A DNA stretch of 64,000 nucleotides, from NCBI RefSeq assembly GCF_001747405.1, contig NZ_CP017305.1:1444001-1508000 (forward strand), given 5' to 3'. Shown piece after piece: positions 29,701 to 38,510 of this stretch (the stretch's first letter is position 1; each line of letters begins with the position of its first letter). A program made the position numbers and the translations under genes. Below the pieces are notes generated by a model, which ran no database searches, was not told the DNA's origin, and saw only the letters and a program-made list of their open reading frames with translations. This stretch comes from Chlorobaculum limnaeum. GTDB lineage: Bacteria > Bacteroidota > Chlorobiia > Chlorobiales > Chlorobiaceae.

Positions 29701-29917
29701 CCGCCTCTTCCACCGGCTTTGTGACGGAGGTCTCGATCTCGTCCGGCGACGCGCCCGAATAGACCGTCGAAATGGTGACGTAGGGGGTGCTCATGCGCGG
29801 CAGAAGCTCGTACTGGAGCTGCCGGTAGCTGAAGAAGCCGAGGATGAAAAGCACCGAGAAGAGCACGACCACCAGCGTCGGACGCTCGATGGCGATCCCC
29901 GTAATCGTCCGTTTCAC
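26798..29917 (-). CDS. RND-family efflux pump inner-membrane subunit (AcrB/MdtB-like)
   Basis: 1,039 residues, the usual RND length. N-terminal TM (PTLVVVLFSVLFILGFFSY), porter domains (SGASPDEIETSVTKPVEEAV, VGILGGREREIRVNID), TM4 with the proton-relay pair in VIGVLVDDSIVVLENIYRHL, and conserved GNAILLVDFINKFRDEGM near the end. It exports hydrophobic compounds by proton antiport. The adaptor gene ends overlapping its start by 4 bases, so both form one operon. No TolC-type outer-membrane gene is nearby. Confidence 0.92.
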   Translation of the reverse strand: MKRTITGIAIERPTLVVVLFSVLFILGFFSYRQLQYELLPRMSTPYVTISTVYSGASPDEIETSVTKPVEEAVSAIEKISAINSSSREGMSLVTIEFASDADIDIALQDVQRKVNEARGELPDDIETPVVSRFAIDELPVLRLGATSNLSDTEFYQLLKDEIKPALSNISGVGQVGILGGREREIRVNIDPGRLESFGLTVGDLLEAIGKANIDFPTGTVDAPDRKFVVRLAGKFKSLDELKNLVVSDAGAEGAVYLRDVAEVQDTFQEIRTMTRIDGRNAVGIVVVKQNDANTVEVCRLVREKLQSLEAQYRDRGLKFDIAQDASTFTRDAVEAVQHDLFLAILLVALVMLLFLHSLRNSLIVMVSIPTSLVTTFIGMYLFGFSLNLMTLLALSLVIGVLVDDSIVVLENIYRHLERGEAPRDAALVGRNEIGFTAVAITLVDVVVFLPLSLLSGLVGDILREFAVVMVISTMLSLFVSFTVTPLLASRFSKVDHLSDATLAGRLALGFERWYERGRDWYISLLGWGLKHPGKVVLTATLLFFSSFALVIAGKIGGEFIEVSDRGDFSVMLELEPGTSLHQTDRFVRQVERRIQAYPEVDKVLAVVGTSNEGFLGQSSDHVAEINVRLISKEKRRRSTDAMMQLIRKDLDGVPGLKASINPIGIFGTANETPVTVILSGPKREEVARAADALRDSLKTVRGTADVRLSSQPGTPEMHAVVDREQMAAFGLSIADVGSAMRIAYDGDDSNKYREEGDEYDIRLIFDEGYRSATSGIPDLSFRAKDGSLVRLGQFSRLEQSRGYALLQRHGRNEAVWVKAQVIDRPVGDIGGDIERIIGNMQKKGIMPKSVTHTYEADLKHQGESNLNLLYAFAVAIIFVYLIMVALYNSWIWPMVVMFSIPLAIIGALWSLALFGKSLSIFTILGIIMLIGLVGKNAILLVDFINKFRDEGMELLPAITEAGRERLRPILMTTLTLIFGLMPIALSASSGSEWKSGLALALVGGLSSSMFLTLLVIPVVYVWFDRVKAWAVAKFAKVRG

Positions 29918-30987
29918 CGCCCGGCCTCCCCCTGCGAGACCGTCACCGGCGAGCCGTCGTCGAGGTCGCTCTGGCCACTGACGACCACCACGTCACCGGC
30001 GGCAAGCCCCTGCAATACTTCGATGTGGCTGCCGTATTCCGCTCCCGCGACGATCTTTCGCAGCCGCGCCTTGCCGCCGGTAACGACGAATACTTCGGGC
30101 GCGGCGATGCTGCCGGTGAGCGCCCGGCGCGGGATCAGGAGCGCCTGGCGCGACGAACTGCCGACGAAAGCCGTGCGGGCGAACATTCCGGCGCGAAACG
30201 GCGTCTCTTTCGGATTCTCCATGGCCGATTCGACCCTGTAGGTGTGGTCGCGCGACGATTTGGCGCTCACAGAGAGCACCTTCGCCAGGAACACCTTGCC
30301 CGGCCAGACATCGGTCGTCACCTGCACCACCATCCCTTCGGCGATGGAGGCGACCTGCTTTTCAGGAATCGACGAGACGATTTTGAGCTTCGAGAGATCG
30401 ACCATGTTGGCCACCTTCATGCCCGGCTGAACGAGATCGCCCACTTCGACGAGCCGCGAGGTGACGACCCCCGCGAAGGGCGCCTTGATGGCGGTGTCCT
30501 CCACGCGGCGGCGTGCGGCGACCAGGTCGGCCTCGGCATCTTCGAGCCGGAGCTTCACCGCCTCGAAGTTCGAGATCGCCACGGCCCCCTCGCGCTGAAG
30601 CCTGTCGTAGCGCTCGAAATCGCGGCGGGCCAGCTCGCGGTTCACGCGGGCCTTGCGCAGGGCGGAAGCCGCCACCTCGTCATCGACCCTGAGGAGCGGC
30701 TGACCGGCGCCCTTGCGATCACCGACCTCGGAGGAGACCGAGCGGACGATGCCGGAGGTTTCGGCGTGAATATCGACGTCGCGCCACGCATCGACAAGCG
30801 CGACGACGGAGAGGCTGTCGCGCACGGCAGCCACGGATGCCGCCTCGACGCTCACGGCGATGGCCATCGCGGAGGGCTGGCTCTGCTTCCGGCCTGGCGC
30901 GTCGGGCTTTTTCCCTGAAAACAGGAACGATACGGCGGCAACCGCCACAAGCACAACCAGCGCGATGATCCGGTTACGGTGTTTCAT
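29914..30987 (-). CDS. RND periplasmic adaptor (membrane fusion protein)
   Basis: 357 residues from the ATG giving MKHRNRIIALVVLVAVAAVSFLF, an N-terminal anchor. Lipoyl halves are ETSGIVRSVSSEVGDRKGAGQPLLRVDD and IKAPFAGVVTSRLVEVGDLVQPG, with an alpha-hairpin between and a barrel domain after. The C-terminus overlaps the pump gene start (ATGA type). Upstream in-frame codons exist to 31092 but lie beyond the anchor and in non-conserved sequence. Confidence 0.9.
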   Translation of the reverse strand: MKHRNRIIALVVLVAVAAVSFLFSGKKPDAPGRKQSQPSAMAIAVSVEAASVAAVRDSLSVVALVDAWRDVDIHAETSGIVRSVSSEVGDRKGAGQPLLRVDDEVAASALRKARVNRELARRDFERYDRLQREGAVAISNFEAVKLRLEDAEADLVAARRRVEDTAIKAPFAGVVTSRLVEVGDLVQPGMKVANMVDLSKLKIVSSIPEKQVASIAEGMVVQVTTDVWPGKVFLAKVLSVSAKSSRDHTYRVESAMENPKETPFRAGMFARTAFVGSSSRQALLIPRRALTGSIAAPEVFVVTGGKARLRKIVAGAEYGSHIEVLQGLAAGDVVVVSGQSDLDDGSPVTVSQGEAGR

Positions 30988-31078
30988 GAACAATGGACAA
31001 CGATGGATGAAACGGACGTTGTGAACACTTGCCGCAACGATCTCTTTCTTCAATGATAGGAACTTCGGACGAAAAAAA

Positions 31079-31103
31079 AGAAGGCGGGACATGCCCGCCT
31101 TCT
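31079..31103 (-). terminator. Intrinsic terminator after the PhoU-like gene
   Basis: Perfect 10-bp stem AGAAGGCGGG / CCCGCCTTCT with a 5-nt loop, followed on the minus strand by eight or nine T residues. It lies 22 bases past the stop at 31126. Confidence 0.9.
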
Positions 31104-31125
31104 GAAAATTTTCAATGCCTTGACC

Positions 31126-31854
31126 TCAGCAGAAGTGTCGGGCGATCACGCAGGAGATTTGGGCGCAGGCGTGAACGTGCTCCACGACGGAGAGGATGCC
31201 GGTGTAGTTGGTGATGTTCGAGTCGTTGACCTCCGCCTTGAGCTTGGCAACCGCTTTCTCGTAAAGATCGTCGATCTTTTTCATCATCTCGAGCGTCTCC
31301 GAGGCGTGTTTCGAGTTGCCGCTGACAAACGCCTCGACCGCTTTCTTGATCATCTCGGCGGTGTCGTCGCCCATCGGCTTCAGATCGTATTCATCCTTGT
31401 GCAGAACCTGAACGTTGGCGAGCTGGATGTATTCGGTCTTGTCGGCGATGTTGAGGCAGAACTGCGCGATCCTCTCAAGCTCCTTGAGAATCATGCGGGC
31501 ATGGGCGACGGTTTTTTGTTCCGCCTCGCCAAGCTGCTGGAAGTTCTGGTAGGCGAGCGTGAGGTACTCGACCTCGAACTTGCCTTTCTGGATGTAGCGT
31601 TCGTCGAACTCGAATGCCGAAGCGGCCAGCGTTTTGTCCTTCTTGGTCGAAGCGCGGACGACGAGCATCAGGTTGTTCTCGACGTTCGAGGAGAGCTTGG
31701 TGAGCTTCTGCTTGAGCGTTTCGAGCTGCTCGTGCACCGGCCCCGCGGGTTTTGTGGCAAGATTGAATTTCGAAGGATCGATCTGGATGGTGAACGCTTT
31801 GGGAACAGCGACGGATTTCGATGAATCGGAGGATTTCTTGCCGAACAGTGCCAT
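31126..31854 (-). CDS. PhoU-like helical protein
   Basis: 242 residues, nearly all helical. The pattern of long helices with ELERIAQFCLNIADKTEYIQ and GDDTAEMIKKAVEAFVSGNSKHASETLEMMKKIDDLYEKA resembles the two three-helix bundles of PhoU, which carries E-x-x-x-D metal motifs; here ERIAQFCLNIADK replaces the classical ERIGDxxxxI. A separate canonical PhoU gene is found at 35568. It may act in phosphate or potassium control; it is transcribed divergently from a CPA2 antiporter gene 250 bases away. Confidence 0.7.
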   Translation of the reverse strand: MALFGKKSSDSSKSVAVPKAFTIQIDPSKFNLATKPAGPVHEQLETLKQKLTKLSSNVENNLMLVVRASTKKDKTLAASAFEFDERYIQKGKFEVEYLTLAYQNFQQLGEAEQKTVAHARMILKELERIAQFCLNIADKTEYIQLANVQVLHKDEYDLKPMGDDTAEMIKKAVEAFVSGNSKHASETLEMMKKIDDLYEKAVAKLKAEVNDSNITNYTGILSVVEHVHACAQISCVIARHFC

Positions 31855-32104
31855 AGTATAAAGCTCGTTGGAGAAGTTGTTGAGGCTTTGCCACCCGCCG
31901 TACGTCGATGGAGCAGGCGGCTTGAACAGGCCCTAATTTACGTTACCGGATGGGTTCAGACAAGCCGCAGAACGAAAAAACCCTTGCGATCACACCAGTC
32001 CGGGCCGGATATGTTTCTGCATGAGCGATCGTTCGTTGAAATAATGGGTCATAACTTGCTACCTTTTTCATGAAGAACGAAAACAGAATCTGAAGCTGGC
32101 CTCC

Positions 32105-33265
32105 ATGTATGATTACATTTACTTCGATATCGGCATCATCATCATGGCTTCGGCCCTTCTGGCGTGGCTCTCGCTGCTGTTGCGCCAGCCGATCATCATA
32201 GCCTATATTCTCGCCGGAATCCTGCTCGGCCCGTGGGGCCTCCGGCTCGTCTCCAACATCGACTTCATCGATGAAGTCTCGAAAATCGGCATTTCGCTGC
32301 TTTTATTCATCGCCGGTCTTTCGCTTCATCCGGGCAAGATCGTGGAGACATTCGGGCGCAGTTTTACGATGACGGTCGCCACGAGCCTCATCTTCGCCCT
32401 CATTTCGGGCGGCATCCTGCTGGCGATCGGGCTTACGCCCACCGAGGCGGCCATCGGCGGCTGCGCGATGATGTTTTCGAGCACGATCCTCGTCGTCAAG
32501 CTCATGCCGACCACCACGCTGCACCAGCAGCACATGGGCGCTATCGGCATCGCGGTGCTGATCATTCAGGATCTCATGGCGATTCTGCTCATCGCATTCA
32601 TCAAGGGAAAGGCAGACCTGTCCATAGCTTCCGGATCGATTGGAATTCTCAAGGGCGTCCTCCTCGTCGTCGCCACGCTGCTCGTGCAACGGGCGCTGCT
32701 CAGCAGGATCATCAGGCAGGTCGAGCGTTACCGGGAGTTGCTGAGTCTGCTCGTGCTCGGCTGGTGCTTCGGCATCGCCCTCACGGCAGAGGTGATTGGC
32801 CTGAGCCACGAAACCGGCGCGTTCATCGCGGGCGTCTCGCTGGCCGACCACCTCATCGCGCGAGTGATCGCCGAGGAGTTGAAAATGTTCCGCGACTTTT
32901 TTCTCGTCCTTTTCTTTTTCGCCCTTGGCGCGCAGCTCGATTTTTCGCTCATGAAAAACATCGCCCTGCCGGCGCTGCTACTTTCGGCGCTCCTGCTCAT
33001 CATCAAGCCGCTGGTTTTCCGCTGGGCATTGAGGTGGACGGGCGAAACGCCGAAATTCAGCAAGGAGCTGAGCGTCAGGCTCGGCCAGAACAGCGAGTTC
33101 GCCTTCGTCATCGCCGTCATCGCAGCCGAACAGGGGCTGCTGAGCAACACCGCATCGCAACTCCTGCACTTGGTGACCATTCTGACGATGGCGGTTTCAT
33201 CGTACATCCTCGTTTCGTACTACCCGTCGCCACTGGGGTCGAAACCATCGCTGAAAATCGATTGA
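32105..33265 (+). CDS. CPA2 cation:proton antiporter (KefB/GerN-type, no regulatory domain)
   Basis: 386 residues with about 12 TM helices and no C-terminal TrkA-N domain. The core motif is visible: [54 protein letters not shown] with the conserved Q-D pair, and [17 protein letters not shown]. It exchanges K+ or Na+ for protons. Diverges from the PhoU-like gene. Confidence 0.88.
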   Translation: MYDYIYFDIGIIIMASALLAWLSLLLRQPIIIAYILAGILLGPWGLRLVSNIDFIDEVSKIGISLLLFIAGLSLHPGKIVETFGRSFTMTVATSLIFALISGGILLAIGLTPTEAAIGGCAMMFSSTILVVKLMPTTTLHQQHMGAIGIAVLIIQDLMAILLIAFIKGKADLSIASGSIGILKGVLLVVATLLVQRALLSRIIRQVERYRELLSLLVLGWCFGIALTAEVIGLSHETGAFIAGVSLADHLIARVIAEELKMFRDFFLVLFFFALGAQLDFSLMKNIALPALLLSALLLIIKPLVFRWALRWTGETPKFSKELSVRLGQNSEFAFVIAVIAAEQGLLSNTASQLLHLVTILTMAVSSYILVSYYPSPLGSKPSLKID

Positions 33266-33290
33266 TCCCGATTTACCGCCAATGCCGGAT

Positions 33291-33785
33291 TCACGGTTGC
33301 GCTTCGCGCACCACCTGCCCGCGCGAGGTGAACGAGATGCCCTGCTGCATTCCCGTGCCGATCATCACGCTTTCGACGATGGGCGGCGCGGCCTTTTTGG
33401 ATGACCTCCATGCAACGAGGAAGCTCGCGCCGACGCCGCCGGTTTTGTCGGACTCGTCGATCACATAAACGAGCGTCGAAACGGGGCGGATGACGAAAGG
33501 CGTTTTCAGCATGGCGCGGATAAAGCGCCCCGAAGCGTCGTAGTAATCAACCCGCGTGACGGTGATCGGCGTTTCGGGATCGGAGTTCCGGATCGCCAGA
33601 GAGGTGGTCAGGTCAAAGGTTTTCAGCCGGTTGCCGACAAAGATGTGCGAATACGACGGCACATAAACCGTCTGCCCCGTCGAGAAGGGCAACGGCTCGG
33701 CAACGGCTGCCGTCAACGGCGCGACGAGAAGCGCAAGGGCGACAAGAGCGGATTTGAAAAGCGGGAACTGGCGGACAAGTTTCAT
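33291..33785 (-). CDS. Secreted DUF3124 protein
   Basis: 164 residues. Signal peptide MKLVRQFPLFKSALVALALLV ... AVA. The mature chain matches the DUF3124 order: GQTVYVPSYSHIFVG, FDLTTSLAIRNSDPETPITVTRVDYYDASG, VIRPVSTLVYVIDESDKTGGVGASFLVAW and a C-terminal ESVMIGTGMQQGISFTSRG. Family function is unknown; it is exported and has an immunoglobulin-like beta fold by inference. The downstream ATG is chosen over one 33 bases earlier because it gives a standard signal peptide. Confidence 0.8.
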   Translation of the reverse strand: MKLVRQFPLFKSALVALALLVAPLTAAVAEPLPFSTGQTVYVPSYSHIFVGNRLKTFDLTTSLAIRNSDPETPITVTRVDYYDASGRFIRAMLKTPFVIRPVSTLVYVIDESDKTGGVGASFLVAWRSSKKAAPPIVESVMIGTGMQQGISFTSRGQVVREAQP

Positions 33786-34030
33786 GGCGGTTGCGGCTAA
33801 GGTGACAAGGTTGCTCATTCAGCGACGGCTGTCAGCTTCAAGGTAGCATTTCCCGCCGAGAGTGCGCAAATCGGGTGGGTGCCAAGTCGCGAACAATGCG
33901 TTGATCGGAAAAAAGCTGAATGCGGGAAGATCGCACATTCAAGCGACTGTCAGAAGATTTCGCCGTTGACGAGTCGCGCTGGCAAACCTTCTCCCCTGAA
34001 CCAAACAGCAAAAGCCATTGTTATTACCTC

Positions 34031-34052
34031 TATAATGAGCTACATTGTAGCT
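34031..34052 (+). promoter_or_regulatory. Promoter -10 and palindromic operator of the RelB/YafQ operon
   Basis: TATAAT at 34031-34036 is followed at once by the 15-bp perfect palindrome AGCTACA-T-TGTAGCT (34038-34052), 31 bases before the antitoxin ATG. This is where RelB-type dimers bind to repress themselves. No good -35 is visible. Confidence 0.6.
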
Positions 34053-34082
34053 ACAACAAAAAAAAATCAGGAGAATGTACAA

Positions 34083-34346
34083 ATGGTGGAAAATTCAGTT
34101 GTCAGGGCAAGGATCGACGCCGAAACCAAGGCGGAGGCATCGGCTGTGCTGGCAAGCATCGGCCTCACGTTGTCCGACGCGGTGAGGTTGCTGCTGAAAC
34201 GAGTTGCCGCAGAAAAGGCGCTTCCTTTCGAGCCGCTTGTTCCGAATGCCGAAACAATCGAAGCGATCAAGGCCGCACGGCGTGGCGAACTTGAAACAGT
34301 AAACTCCGTTAAAAATCTGATCAAGGATTTGAATGCGGACGATTAA
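34083..34346 (+). CDS. RelB/DinJ-family antitoxin
   Basis: 87 residues from ATG with AGGAG 9 bases upstream. N-terminal VVRARIDAETKAEASAVLASIGLTLSDAVRLLL is the RHH-type DNA-binding fold of RelB/DinJ; the C-terminal part (IEAIKAARRGELETVNSVKNL) is the toxin-binding tail. An open frame continues upstream to 33879 but is not coding. The toxin gene overlaps by 14 bases. Confidence 0.88.
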   Translation: MVENSVVRARIDAETKAEASAVLASIGLTLSDAVRLLLKRVAAEKALPFEPLVPNAETIEAIKAARRGELETVNSVKNLIKDLNADD

Positions 34347-34614
34347 ATTCACCAATCGCTTCAAGCGGGATTACCGAAGAGAAAAATCGGGTAAGCACGG
34401 CAAGAAACTGGACAGTTTGTTTGAAGAGATCGTCAACCTGCTAGCTGAGGACAAACCTTTGCCGCCAAACGCGGTCGATCACTCTTTAACGGGAACATTC
34501 AACGATTGCCGTGACTGCCACATCAAACCTGACCTCATTCTGATCTACCGCAAAACCGACAAGAATGAACTTGAGCTGATTCGGTTGGGTTCGCATAGCG
34601 TGTTAGGGTTATGA
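34333..34614 (+). CDS. yafQ: YafQ-family mRNA interferase toxin
   Basis: 93 residues: FTNRFKRDYRREKSGKHGKKLDSL, DHSLTGTFNDCRDCHIKPDLILIYRK, LELIRLGSHSVLGL. The last strand with His, and DCHIKPDLILIY, are the YafQ signature; His and Asp residues match the catalytic set of this RelE-fold ribosome-dependent mRNase. Coupled to the antitoxin (14-base overlap). Its 3' end meets the convergent decayed genes. Confidence 0.9.
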   Translation: MRTIKFTNRFKRDYRREKSGKHGKKLDSLFEEIVNLLAEDKPLPPNAVDHSLTGTFNDCRDCHIKPDLILIYRKTDKNELELIRLGSHSVLGL

Positions 34615-35258
34615 AACAACATCGCTATCATCTCGAATCTCATAAACTTTTTCAAAAAGATCGGAGAGAAATTTCGGAACTTCTTTTTTTAATCTCAAAT
34701 ATGCATCTTCAATCATTTCTGGTTTTAACTCATCGCCCGAATTTCCCCAGTTATTGGAAATCTTCGATAACTCTTCAGAAACACACCCCTGATGCTTGAT
34801 TGCACTATTAATTAATCGCAATTCATCATAGGCCGTATACGATCGTAAAGAATTTTTTAAAAAATGGAAGCGGAACTGGCTTTTTCTTATTTTTTCTCTT
34901 TTTTTTCTTTATCATTTAAATCATTTGCCAAAAAATCTGATAAATATACTTTTTCTGATTTTCTTAATAATGTTGGCTTAATATCTCGAATAAGCTTAAT
35001 ACCAGCGATTTCCAGCTTCTTGTAAAGCGCCAAAATCGCCAATTCATATCCTAAATCAACAATATATAATCCGTCATAAATACCATCCCTATCACATCTT
35101 CTATTTTCATAATCTTTGATTTCTCTACTTACAGCGTCTTGTAAATATCTCAAAAATGAATCTATATCCTGAGAAATAGAACAATCCACCAAGTTTGCTC
35201 TCTTCAATCCCTTCAACAGATCATCTAAAGATATATTTTTTCCATTATTATAAAACAT
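34609..35258 (-). pseudogene. AT-rich gene broken by a frameshift
   Basis: Two adjacent minus-strand frames look like one gene: 34887-35258 (MFYNNGKNISLDDLL..., 123 residues, ending in KEKKEKK) and the frame running to a stop at 34609 (SQFRFHFLKNSLRSYTAYDEL...SDVVS). Around 34890-34915 the A-rich run in the minus-strand reading lets one frame pass into the other. The second frame lacks its own ATG, only a TTG at 34821. The protein would be about 215 residues. No family recognised; GC content is far below the neighbours. Confidence 0.5.
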
Positions 35259-35391
35259 CTTTAAGAACTCCTGTTATTTCGAATTTTCCACGACAAAGCT
35301 CTTCAACTTTTAGCATCGTCACGTCGTCCATTGCGCCGACACTGAACAAGTCATGCGCCATCTCGTGGGCAATATCAAGAATCTCACTCAT
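35248..35391 (-). CDS. Short remnant of an XRE/HigA-type antitoxin N-terminus
   Basis: 47 residues with GGAGG 8 bases before ATG. MSEILDIAHEMAHDLFSVGA followed by MDDVTMLKVEELC resembles the N-terminal part of antitoxins that read AHETAKDLxxAGVMDxVTMREFDALC; the HTH part that should follow is missing. The stop overlaps the next start by 11 bases. The toxin gene that usually precedes it is absent. It is likely a decayed module, although the translation signal is intact. Confidence 0.55.
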   Translation of the reverse strand: MSEILDIAHEMAHDLFSVGAMDDVTMLKVEELCRGKFEITGVLKDVL

Positions 35392-35493
35392 TGCTTGGTA
35401 CCTCCAAATTTTGTGCAGCGATAATATACGCAGCATTACGTTTATTTCAGTACGTACAAATTCAGCTTCCTCATCCCCCCCAACGCAAAAAAC

Positions 35494-35525
35494 CCCGCCA
35501 CCGGAGCACACATTCCGATGGCGGG
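35494..35525 (-). terminator. Intrinsic terminator of the phoU/pst operon
   Basis: Stem CCCGCCA / TGGCGGG with an inner CGGA/TCCG pairing, followed on the minus strand by TTTTTT. It lies 43 bases past the stop of phoU. Confidence 0.85.
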
Positions 35526-35567
35526 ATTCAGTATCGTAAACCGCGATAGCGGCTGATGTTACAACTT

Positions 35568-36254
35568 TCAGTCCTTGAGCGACTGGATCAGTTTTTCGAA
35601 GGTGTCGTCGCTGTGGCGGACTATTTCGCCGGTGACGAGGTAGATCACTTCGAGGGCAATCCGGGTGGCGTGGTCGGCCATGCGCTCGATGTAGCGCGAA
35701 ACACTCAAAACGGCAAGCAACTGCTCGGTGTCGGTGTTGCAGGCTTTCATGGCGTCGGCAACCTTTTTGAAAACGGAACGATGCATGGTATCGACCTCCT
35801 CGTCCATCGCGCAGACTTTGTCGGCAAGCGGCCGGTCTCTGTTGATGAAGGCTTCGATCGCTTTCCGTACCATGGAGGCCGACAGGATTCCCATCTTTTC
35901 GAACTCGTAGCGTTCCATGACCTCCTGGCCGAGTTCAGGCATGCGCTCGATGATGTGCACGGCCAGATCACCAATGCGTTCGAGGTCGTCGTTGATCTTG
36001 ATGATTGTCACCATCGAGCGCAGATCGCGCGCAACAGGCTGGTGCAAGGCGAGAAACTCAAGACACTGCTCTTCGAGACGCACCTCGGCCTCGTCGATCT
36101 CGTCATCGATAATACGGATTTTCCGGGCAGTCTGAACATCCTTGTGCGTTACCGCATAGAGGGCTTCGTTGAAATTTTGCAACACCTTCTCGGAAAGCTG
36201 GACAAGAGCTTCCGAAAGTTCCTTGATATACTCGTGCACGGGTCTTTCCGACAT
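35568..36254 (-). CDS. phoU: Phosphate signalling protein PhoU
   Basis: 228 residues. Two PhoU repeats with the metal-binding ERIGDLAVHIIER near residue 92 and ERMADHATRIALEVIYLVTG near the end. PhoU binds the Pst transporter and the PhoR kinase to silence the Pho response when phosphate is plentiful. The gene is last in pstCAB-phoU, 18 bases after pstB. Confidence 0.95.
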   Translation of the reverse strand: MSERPVHEYIKELSEALVQLSEKVLQNFNEALYAVTHKDVQTARKIRIIDDEIDEAEVRLEEQCLEFLALHQPVARDLRSMVTIIKINDDLERIGDLAVHIIERMPELGQEVMERYEFEKMGILSASMVRKAIEAFINRDRPLADKVCAMDEEVDTMHRSVFKKVADAMKACNTDTEQLLAVLSVSRYIERMADHATRIALEVIYLVTGEIVRHSDDTFEKLIQSLKD

Positions 36255-36272
36255 GGCGCTGATAGTGTTTCG

Positions 36273-37130
36273 TTAGCTGAATCTTCCGGTAATGTAATCC
36301 TCGGTCATCTGATCCTTTGGCCTGGTGAAGAGCTGGGCTGTTGGCGCGTGTTCGACGAGCACGCCCTCGTAGAAAAACATGGTGGAGTCCGACACCCTCG
36401 AAGCCTGCTGCATGTTGTGCGTCACGATCATGATGGTGTAGCTGCCGCGAAGCTCCTGGATCAGATCCTCGATCTTGGCCGTGGCCTTCGGGTCGAGCGC
36501 CGAGGTCGGCTCGTCGAGCAGAAGAATCTCCGGCTCGACAGCGAGCGTCCGGGCCACGCACAGGCGCTGCTGCTGTCCACCCGACAGGCCGAGGGCATTC
36601 TTGTCAAGCCGGTCATTCACCTCGTCCCAGAGTGCCGCCTTGCGGAGACTCTTCTCGACAATGCCGTCAAGCGTCTTCTTGTCCTTCACGCCATGCAGGC
36701 GCGGTCCGTAGGCGATGTTGTCGTAAATCGATTTCGGGAACGGGTTCGGCTTCTGGAACACCATGCCGATCTTCTTGCGCAGGAGCACTTCATCAGTGAA
36801 TTTACCATAAACATCCTCGCCATCAAACATGAGTGCGCCGGTGGTGTGGCAACTTGGAATGAGGTCGTTCATCCGGTTGATTGCGCGGAGGAAGGTGCTC
36901 TTGCCGCAGCCGCTGGGGCCGATGATGGCCGTAACGTATTTCGAGAGAATATCGGCATTAACCTTCTTGACCGCCTCGAACTCTCCGTAGTAGATCGAAA
37001 AGTTCTTCGCCACGACGTGCGGCACGCCACCGCCTTCGATCTTTTTACGCTCTGGCGGAAGATAAATATCGAGCACGGCTGAGTCGTTGCTTATTTTCTT
37101 CGTATCGGCTGCTTCGAGTGCCATTGGCAT
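36273..37130 (-). CDS. pstB: Phosphate ABC transporter ATPase PstB
   Basis: 285 residues. Walker [16 protein letters not shown], signature [17 protein letters not shown], Walker [17 protein letters not shown] and the PstB family marks ([21 protein letters not shown]). The ATG at 37130 has an AAGGGTGA box, which includes the stop of pstA; a GTG 9 bases earlier would overlap pstA by 4 bases. It energises import of phosphate with PstA and PstC. Confidence 0.95.
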   Translation of the reverse strand: MPMALEAADTKKISNDSAVLDIYLPPERKKIEGGGVPHVVAKNFSIYYGEFEAVKKVNADILSKYVTAIIGPSGCGKSTFLRAINRMNDLIPSCHTTGALMFDGEDVYGKFTDEVLLRKKIGMVFQKPNPFPKSIYDNIAYGPRLHGVKDKKTLDGIVEKSLRKAALWDEVNDRLDKNALGLSGGQQQRLCVARTLAVEPEILLLDEPTSALDPKATAKIEDLIQELRGSYTIMIVTHNMQQASRVSDSTMFFYEGVLVEHAPTAQLFTRPKDQMTEDYITGRFS

Positions 37131-37135
37131 AAGTC

Positions 37136-38482
37136 TCACCCTTTAAGTTTTTTGGAGATACGCGCCCTGAGAATGATGGCGGACAGGTTGAGCAGAAGCA
37201 CGACCGTCACCAGCGCCAGCACCATTCCGTACTGGACATGGCGGATTTCGGCGGCGGCTTCGTGCTCGCTGGCGAGGTTGTAGATATTCCAGGAGAGTGC
37301 GGGTGTCGGTGACGACAGCACGTCGCCAAAGCCGATGGCCGCGCCAACGCTGACCGCCGCTGTGAAGATGATCGGCGCGGTTTCGCCCGCCGCCCTGCCG
37401 AGGCTGATGACGCCGCCGGTGAGGATACCCGGCAGGGCCGCCGGAAGAATCACCGTGACAATCGTGTTCCACTTGGTCGAGCCGAGGCTGAGCGAAGCCT
37501 CCTTGTAGGTCTTAGGCACGGAGAGAATGGCCTCTTCGGCGGCGCGGATGATGGTCGGCAGAATCATGATCGCCAAGGTCAGCGAACCGGCCAGCACGCT
37601 TTTCGACTCCGAAACGTGCAGCGTGTTGATGAAAAATGCCAGACCGAACAGGCCGAAGACGATGCTCGGCACGCCGGCGAGCGTGCTGTTGGCACTGCGC
37701 AACATGCTGGTCAGAAAGCCGTCGCGGGCGTACTCGGTGAAGTAGATCGCCGCGATCACCCCAAGCGGAAAGGCGAAGAACATCGCACCGATGGCAAGAA
37801 AGATGGTGCCCTGGATTTCAGGCCAGATGCCACCGAAAAAGTGCGCATCGAGCGAGTTGTCGGTAATGAAGCCCCAGTAGAAAGTCCATTCGGGCATCAT
37901 CATTTTGTCGATATTCTCTTCGACATAAGGAAAGAGCCTAACCAGCGATGTTCCGGCAAAACTGGCTGCGCGGCTCACATCGTAGGGCTTGGCGATCACG
38001 TCGGGGTTGGAGTAGTCCCACTTCTGTTCATAGAGCAGCTCGTGCAGCTTCTCCTCGGCCTTGTCCCAGCGGGTCTGGCCGTAACGGAACCGGGTCAGTT
38101 CAGGCTGCTCCTCGCCGGGCAACGGGCCAAGCAGGGCGCGAAGCGCGCTCTTGACCTGGCCGAAGCTCTCGCTGTACTGATCCTGCTGCTCCGGCGTCAT
38201 CTGTTCGAGTTCCCTGTCGAAGGTGGCGATCATGTCGAACGCCTTCTGGCGGTAGTCGTTCGAGAGCGCCACCTCTTTTTCGATTTCACTGGCGTCGCCG
38301 CGATGAAACTCCGTGAAAAGCAGTTTCCGGTGCTCAATCGTGCCTTTGAAGACAACCGCGCCCACGCCTTTGGTGACAATCGGAAAGAGGACGACCATAA
38401 GCGCCAGCCCCATGATCACGATCGAACCGATACCGAGAGCGGTGAATGAGCGGTCGAGAAGCTTTCGGGTGCCGAGAATCAT
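37136..38482 (-). CDS. pstA: Phosphate ABC transporter permease PstA
   Basis: 448 residues, longer than the usual 280-300. A first TM ([21 protein letters not shown]) is followed by about 190 residues of charged periplasmic sequence (residues 50-200), then the standard five TM permease core with the EAA-type loop [24 protein letters not shown] and [16 protein letters not shown]. Starts at the ATG at 38482; pstC ends 28 bases upstream. The long inserted domain is typical of a PstA subgroup but its role is unknown. Confidence 0.92.
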   Translation of the reverse strand: MILGTRKLLDRSFTALGIGSIVIMGLALMVVLFPIVTKGVGAVVFKGTIEHRKLLFTEFHRGDASEIEKEVALSNDYRQKAFDMIATFDRELEQMTPEQQDQYSESFGQVKSALRALLGPLPGEEQPELTRFRYGQTRWDKAEEKLHELLYEQKWDYSNPDVIAKPYDVSRAASFAGTSLVRLFPYVEENIDKMMMPEWTFYWGFITDNSLDAHFFGGIWPEIQGTIFLAIGAMFFAFPLGVIAAIYFTEYARDGFLTSMLRSANSTLAGVPSIVFGLFGLAFFINTLHVSESKSVLAGSLTLAIMILPTIIRAAEEAILSVPKTYKEASLSLGSTKWNTIVTVILPAALPGILTGGVISLGRAAGETAPIIFTAAVSVGAAIGFGDVLSSPTPALSWNIYNLASEHEAAAEIRHVQYGMVLALVTVVLLLNLSAIILRARISKKLKG

Positions 38483-38510
38483 AAGTTCACAAAGTTGAAT
38501 TGAATTGGCG

